Shown in pieces: positions 61,646 through 64,000 of a DNA stretch of 64,000 nt (positions are counted from its first letter, which is position 1; every line of letters begins with the position of its first letter). Both the position numbers and the translations under genes were made by a program. Below the pieces are notes generated by a model. The model did not search any database, had not been told where the DNA came from, and saw only the letters and a list, made by a program, of their open reading frames with translations. The stretch is from a virus. The stretch lies in the IMG/VR virus record IMGVR_UViG_3300032242_002454, positions 1-64,000 of that record; one strand, given 5' to 3'.

Positions 61646-61837
61646 TTAAATGATTGAAATCTCTAAGTCGCATGGCAAATTGTATAATAAAACTTCAACG
61701 GATACATACGATACTATAGCTATTTCATTAGGCTTAGTATATGTTAATAAATCATTAGATAAATAAGAATGATAGAGTCTAAAAATCTCTCTATCTTGAT
61801 ATGATAAAGGATATCCAAAAAATGGAGGTAAAATCAT
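61646..61837 (-). CDS. Small protein of 63 residues in the fibre gene cluster
   Basis: AAGGAG lies six bases before ATG, so this short ORF is a real gene. It reads MILPPFFGYPLSYQDREIFR, then LYHSYLSNDLLTYTKPNEIA and a hydrophobic ending (IVSYVSVEVLLYNLPCDLEI). No family is recognised. The aromatic and Pro-rich start and the valine-rich end could form a small beta domain or a membrane-associated peptide. It lies between the collagen-like fibre and the LamG-like gene. A role in fibre assembly is only positional. Confidence 0.6.
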   Translation of the reverse strand: MILPPFFGYPLSYQDREIFRLYHSYLSNDLLTYTKPNEIAIVSYVSVEVLLYNLPCDLEISII

Positions 61838-61848
61838 TACTATTCTCC

Positions 61849-63003
61849 TTATTCTGGACCACCATTTGCATCTGTGGTATCCCCAGATATTATGATAGTA
61901 TTATCTCCAGCCTTTACTAGGGTAGCAACAGAAAACTGTCCTACCAGTTTGGAGTGACCTAACCTGTTCGATAATCCATTACCAGATAGTCTTACTTGGC
62001 CAGAACCCAGTTGAGAAATCAAGCAATTAAATCCTAAAGACAGGTTATCACTAAAGGATACATTGATAGCACGAATATTATTAGTAAAAGTCAATACTTT
62101 ACCATTATCAGCTTGAGATATGGTATAGCCAGACGAGGATATTGTCTGCAATGATGCTGAGAATCTTGTTAATTCACCATCTCCGAGAGATTGAGTTCCT
62201 GTAAAGCTATTCCCTCCATTTAGTTTGGCAAAAATACCGGATGACAGTGTCGATATGTCTCCGAGACCTAAAGTAGTTCGTTGAGCAGAGGCCGATGCGT
62301 CATTAATTAGTAATTTGCCAGCATCAGTTATAGATATGGTTCCATATTTATCTACTCCTGTACCACAGATAAGTTTATTTTGAATAATAGAAAGATTGCT
62401 GAGTTCACTAAGTCTACTATTATAAGCCTGTACATTTGTACCAATTGTTAGTCCAGTGACTGATATAGTTAAAGTATTCAGATCCTGGTCTGCATAACTT
62501 AATTGAAGATTATTTCCGGGTTGTAATAAATTAGCTACCCTATCATCTACTGACTCATTAAAATTATCGATTTCGCTTGAATTGTGATGGTGTCCTAACT
62601 GAGAATATTGAGAACTTAAACTATCTGATGAAATACTGATAGTTTTAGTATTAGGAATAAATGAAACAACAGTACCTCCAGCGCCCTCAATATTAAGAGT
62701 ATCATTTTCTCGAATAGTAATAGTACCAACATTCAGTTTGGTTAGACCAGTTCCCGGTGGTCCCTGTAAACCCGATGGCCCAATTGGTCCGGCTGGACCG
62801 CTTGGACCGATTTCTCCTGGCAAACCGCTTGGTCCAGTTAATCCAGTCAAACCTCTTTCAACATAAACAACGCTTACAGTATTGTCAAAGCCATCTATAA
62901 TATTTAAATTTGTAGTAATAATTCCAGTACTATCAGAACCATCAGTAGACTGATTAATTACTAAAACTTTTTGAGATGGTGGTATTATATTAACAGTAGC
63001 CAT
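61849..63003 (-). CDS. Collagen-like fibre protein, 384 residues
   Basis: Residues 51-86 are twelve Gly-X-Y triplets (GLTGLTGPSGLPGEI...GPPGTG), a collagen-like triple helix that fixes a trimeric fibre. Before it is a ~50-residue N-terminal attachment region (ATVNIIPPSQKVLVINQSTD). After it comes a beta-rich shaft: VGTITIRENDTLNIEGAGG, QLGHHHNSSEIDNF (His motif shared with the Mtd-N-like fibre), VQAYNSRLSELSNL and a C-terminal jelly-roll-like tip (ISSSGYTISQADNGKVLTFT). Phage collagen-like segments act as stiff spacers in tail fibres. It follows directly after the partial structural gene at the right edge. Confidence 0.85.
   Translation of the reverse strand: MATVNIIPPSQKVLVINQSTDGSDSTGIITTNLNIIDGFDNTVSVVYVERGLTGLTGPSGLPGEIGPSGPAGPIGPSGLQGPPGTGLTKLNVGTITIRENDTLNIEGAGGTVVSFIPNTKTISISSDSLSSQYSQLGHHHNSSEIDNFNESVDDRVANLLQPGNNLQLSYADQDLNTLTISVTGLTIGTNVQAYNSRLSELSNLSIIQNKLICGTGVDKYGTISITDAGKLLINDASASAQRTTLGLGDISTLSSGIFAKLNGGNSFTGTQSLGDGELTRFSASLQTISSSGYTISQADNGKVLTFTNNIRAINVSFSDNLSLGFNCLISQLGSGQVRLSGNGLSNRLGHSKLVGQFSVATLVKAGDNTIIISGDTTDANGGPE
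62746..62853 (-). repeat. Collagen-like Gly-X-Y repeat tract
   Basis: Twelve uninterrupted triplets in residues 51-86 of the fibre protein, rich in Pro and Ser, the usual pattern in phage triple-helix spacers. Confidence 0.9.
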
Positions 63004-63018
63004 AATTAAATACTATCC

Positions 63019-64000
63019 TTATGGTGAAGTTAAGTTTACTGTTTGTGTATCAAAACCAGTATCATCATATACTTTAAGACTAAAATTACTAGTATTTCTC
63101 CAATCATATCCTATAGAATTAATACCAGATAAAGTAATAGAGAGTCTGTCTGTACTACTGTTATAGTTATCGGTCATATCTTGAATATTTAATTTTCGAG
63201 TAAAGTTACACATATTGCCATTGATTAAGATTTCTGGAGTGTTGCTATAAACAGGTCTTAATCCTCCCTCAATTTCAAAACTAAGACTCCATGCTCCATT
63301 ATTTTTACTAATATTAGGATTAGGCAATATGATCTGAATAGGTTTATTGATAAATAATGGATATTCTACTGTATATTTCTTTGGAGTTAAACTTGTTCCT
63401 GAAAAAGCTGGTAGGTTAGGGTTTTCTAAAGATATCATTTTATAGATATAGTCTTTATATAGTCCAATTGGAGTGCCACTCAAGCTAAATCTCCATTCTC
63501 CTTCTTTATTCGAATAGGCAATATTTCTTATTTGAATTTGATCATAGTAATTTTTTCTCAAATCATAAAAACCAGAAACAAACAATCCGCTCATAAAAGG
63601 ATAATTACTAGGCCCACTAAAAGAAGCAGTCAGCGTTGTACTATTACCACCTACAATAGATAGCTTATAATTAGAGGGTAAAATGCTATTATTTTCAGTA
63701 GATGCAGAACTACCATCTAATATATCAATATAATCTCCAACACTATAAGTAAGATTATTGTGATTGATAGTAACTGTTCCATTGTTAACTGATTGTATAA
63801 CACACTTATCAGATGCTATTACTAACCCCGAAACAGAAAGTCCTTGGCGCTCAAAAGGTAGACTAATTGTATTAGCATATGTATTACTTAATACTATACC
63901 AGTTGAAAAAGATAAATCGCCACTAAAGGTAAGTAAAACGTAATTATTAGAATCAAAACCTGCTGGAAGAGATATATTAATTTTTTGTCCATTAACACCA
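63019..64000 (-). CDS. Beta-rich structural protein, 5' end outside window
   Basis: The first ATG in frame is at 63594 (MSGLFVSGFYDLR), but the frame stays open without a stop to the right edge. It reads ...NGQKINISLPAGF, NNYVLLTFSGDLSFS, VTINHNNLTYSVGDYIDI and LSIVGGNSTTLTASFSGPSN before that ATG, so the protein is longer and the true start lies outside. At least ~326 residues are in the window. It has regular beta strands with Gly/Ser/Asn turns, like a fibre or immunoglobulin-like decoration protein. The end is three residues of Thr-Ser-Pro before the stop. No specific family is recognised. Confidence 0.7.
   Translation of the reverse strand, partial: GVNGQKINISLPAGFDSNNYVLLTFSGDLSFSTGIVLSNTYANTISLPFERQGLSVSGLVIASDKCVIQSVNNGTVTINHNNLTYSVGDYIDILDGSSASTENNSILPSNYKLSIVGGNSTTLTASFSGPSNYPFMSGLFVSGFYDLRKNYYDQIQIRNIAYSNKEGEWRFSLSGTPIGLYKDYIYKMISLENPNLPAFSGTSLTPKKYTVEYPLFINKPIQIILPNPNISKNNGAWSLSFEIEGGLRPVYSNTPEILINGNMCNFTRKLNIQDMTDNYNSSTDRLSITLSGINSIGYDWRNTSNFSLKVYDDTGFDTQTVNLTSP

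Noticed and set aside
63594-63594. ATG 63594 as the true start of the right-edge gene
   Set aside because: The frame is open to the window edge with a beta-rich protein continuing upstream, and no ribosome site decides this ATG.
1-64000. Stop-codon reassignment (TAG or TGA read as sense)
   Set aside because: Convincing genes end at TAA, TAG and TGA, and no gene family continues past an in-frame stop except the 3460 site, where the continuation is in another frame.

Overview
This window is an AT-rich, almost gap-free stretch of a tailed double-stranded DNA phage genome, or a prophage-like contig. It has replication genes, a very long tape-measure protein, tail tube and neck genes and several fibre-like proteins. 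No tail sheath gene is visible, so a long non-contractile (siphovirus-type) tail is the simplest reading. The standard genetic code fits, because TAA, TAG and TGA all end convincing genes. No tRNA, CRISPR array, integrase, terminase or capsid gene lies in the window; the capsid end probably lies beyond the right edge. The host is unknown. One membrane-anchored protein near 16.2-17.2 kb has an N-terminal architecture reminiscent of planctomycete proteins, but this is a weak clue.

Left region, plus strand (about 1-8.3 kb): a replication cassette with the C-terminal part of a DnaB-like helicase, a DnaG-type primase, a deoxynucleotide monophosphate kinase, a RecB/Cas4-like nuclease, a bacterial-type DNA polymerase III alpha subunit and a single-stranded DNA-binding protein. 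The polymerase is encoded as two separate genes, with a small protein and a DnaQ-like proofreading exonuclease gene between the halves. The first half also needs a +1 frame change to join its PHP metal-binding motif to the rest. A good sigma70-type promoter precedes ssb and an intrinsic terminator follows it.

Middle region, plus strand (about 8.3-17.2 kb): a tightly coupled set of two clear GT4 glycosyltransferases, a third glycosyltransferase-like protein, a methyltransferase-like fragment, a sugar-nucleotidyltransferase-like protein and two unknown proteins. It probably modifies a sugar on a phage or host component. After it come a candidate free-standing Vsr-like homing endonuclease, a probable Rad52/Erf-type annealing protein, a zinc-ribbon protein and a membrane-anchored DUF2135-like protein.

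Right region, minus strand (64 kb down to 17.15 kb): the structural operon, read right to left. Its order is fibre-like proteins (including collagen-like, LamG-like and Mtd-N-like ones), neck or tail-completion proteins, tail tube, a hidden 48-residue coiled-coil gene, chaperone-like genes, a 5022-residue tape measure, a 1443-residue beta-repeat fibre, a distal-tail candidate, two giant proteins (1868 and about 2674 residues) and a small cysteine-rich protein. The two transcription directions meet tail to tail at about 17.16 kb.

The most unusual object is the tape-measure protein. It looks like a chain of domains joined by a recurring Gly-rich linker module. Embedded in it are a P-loop kinase-like domain, a nucleotidyltransferase-like domain, a PD-(D/E)XK-like patch and a zincin (HELGH) domain. 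This suggests the tail carries enzymes that could be delivered into the host.
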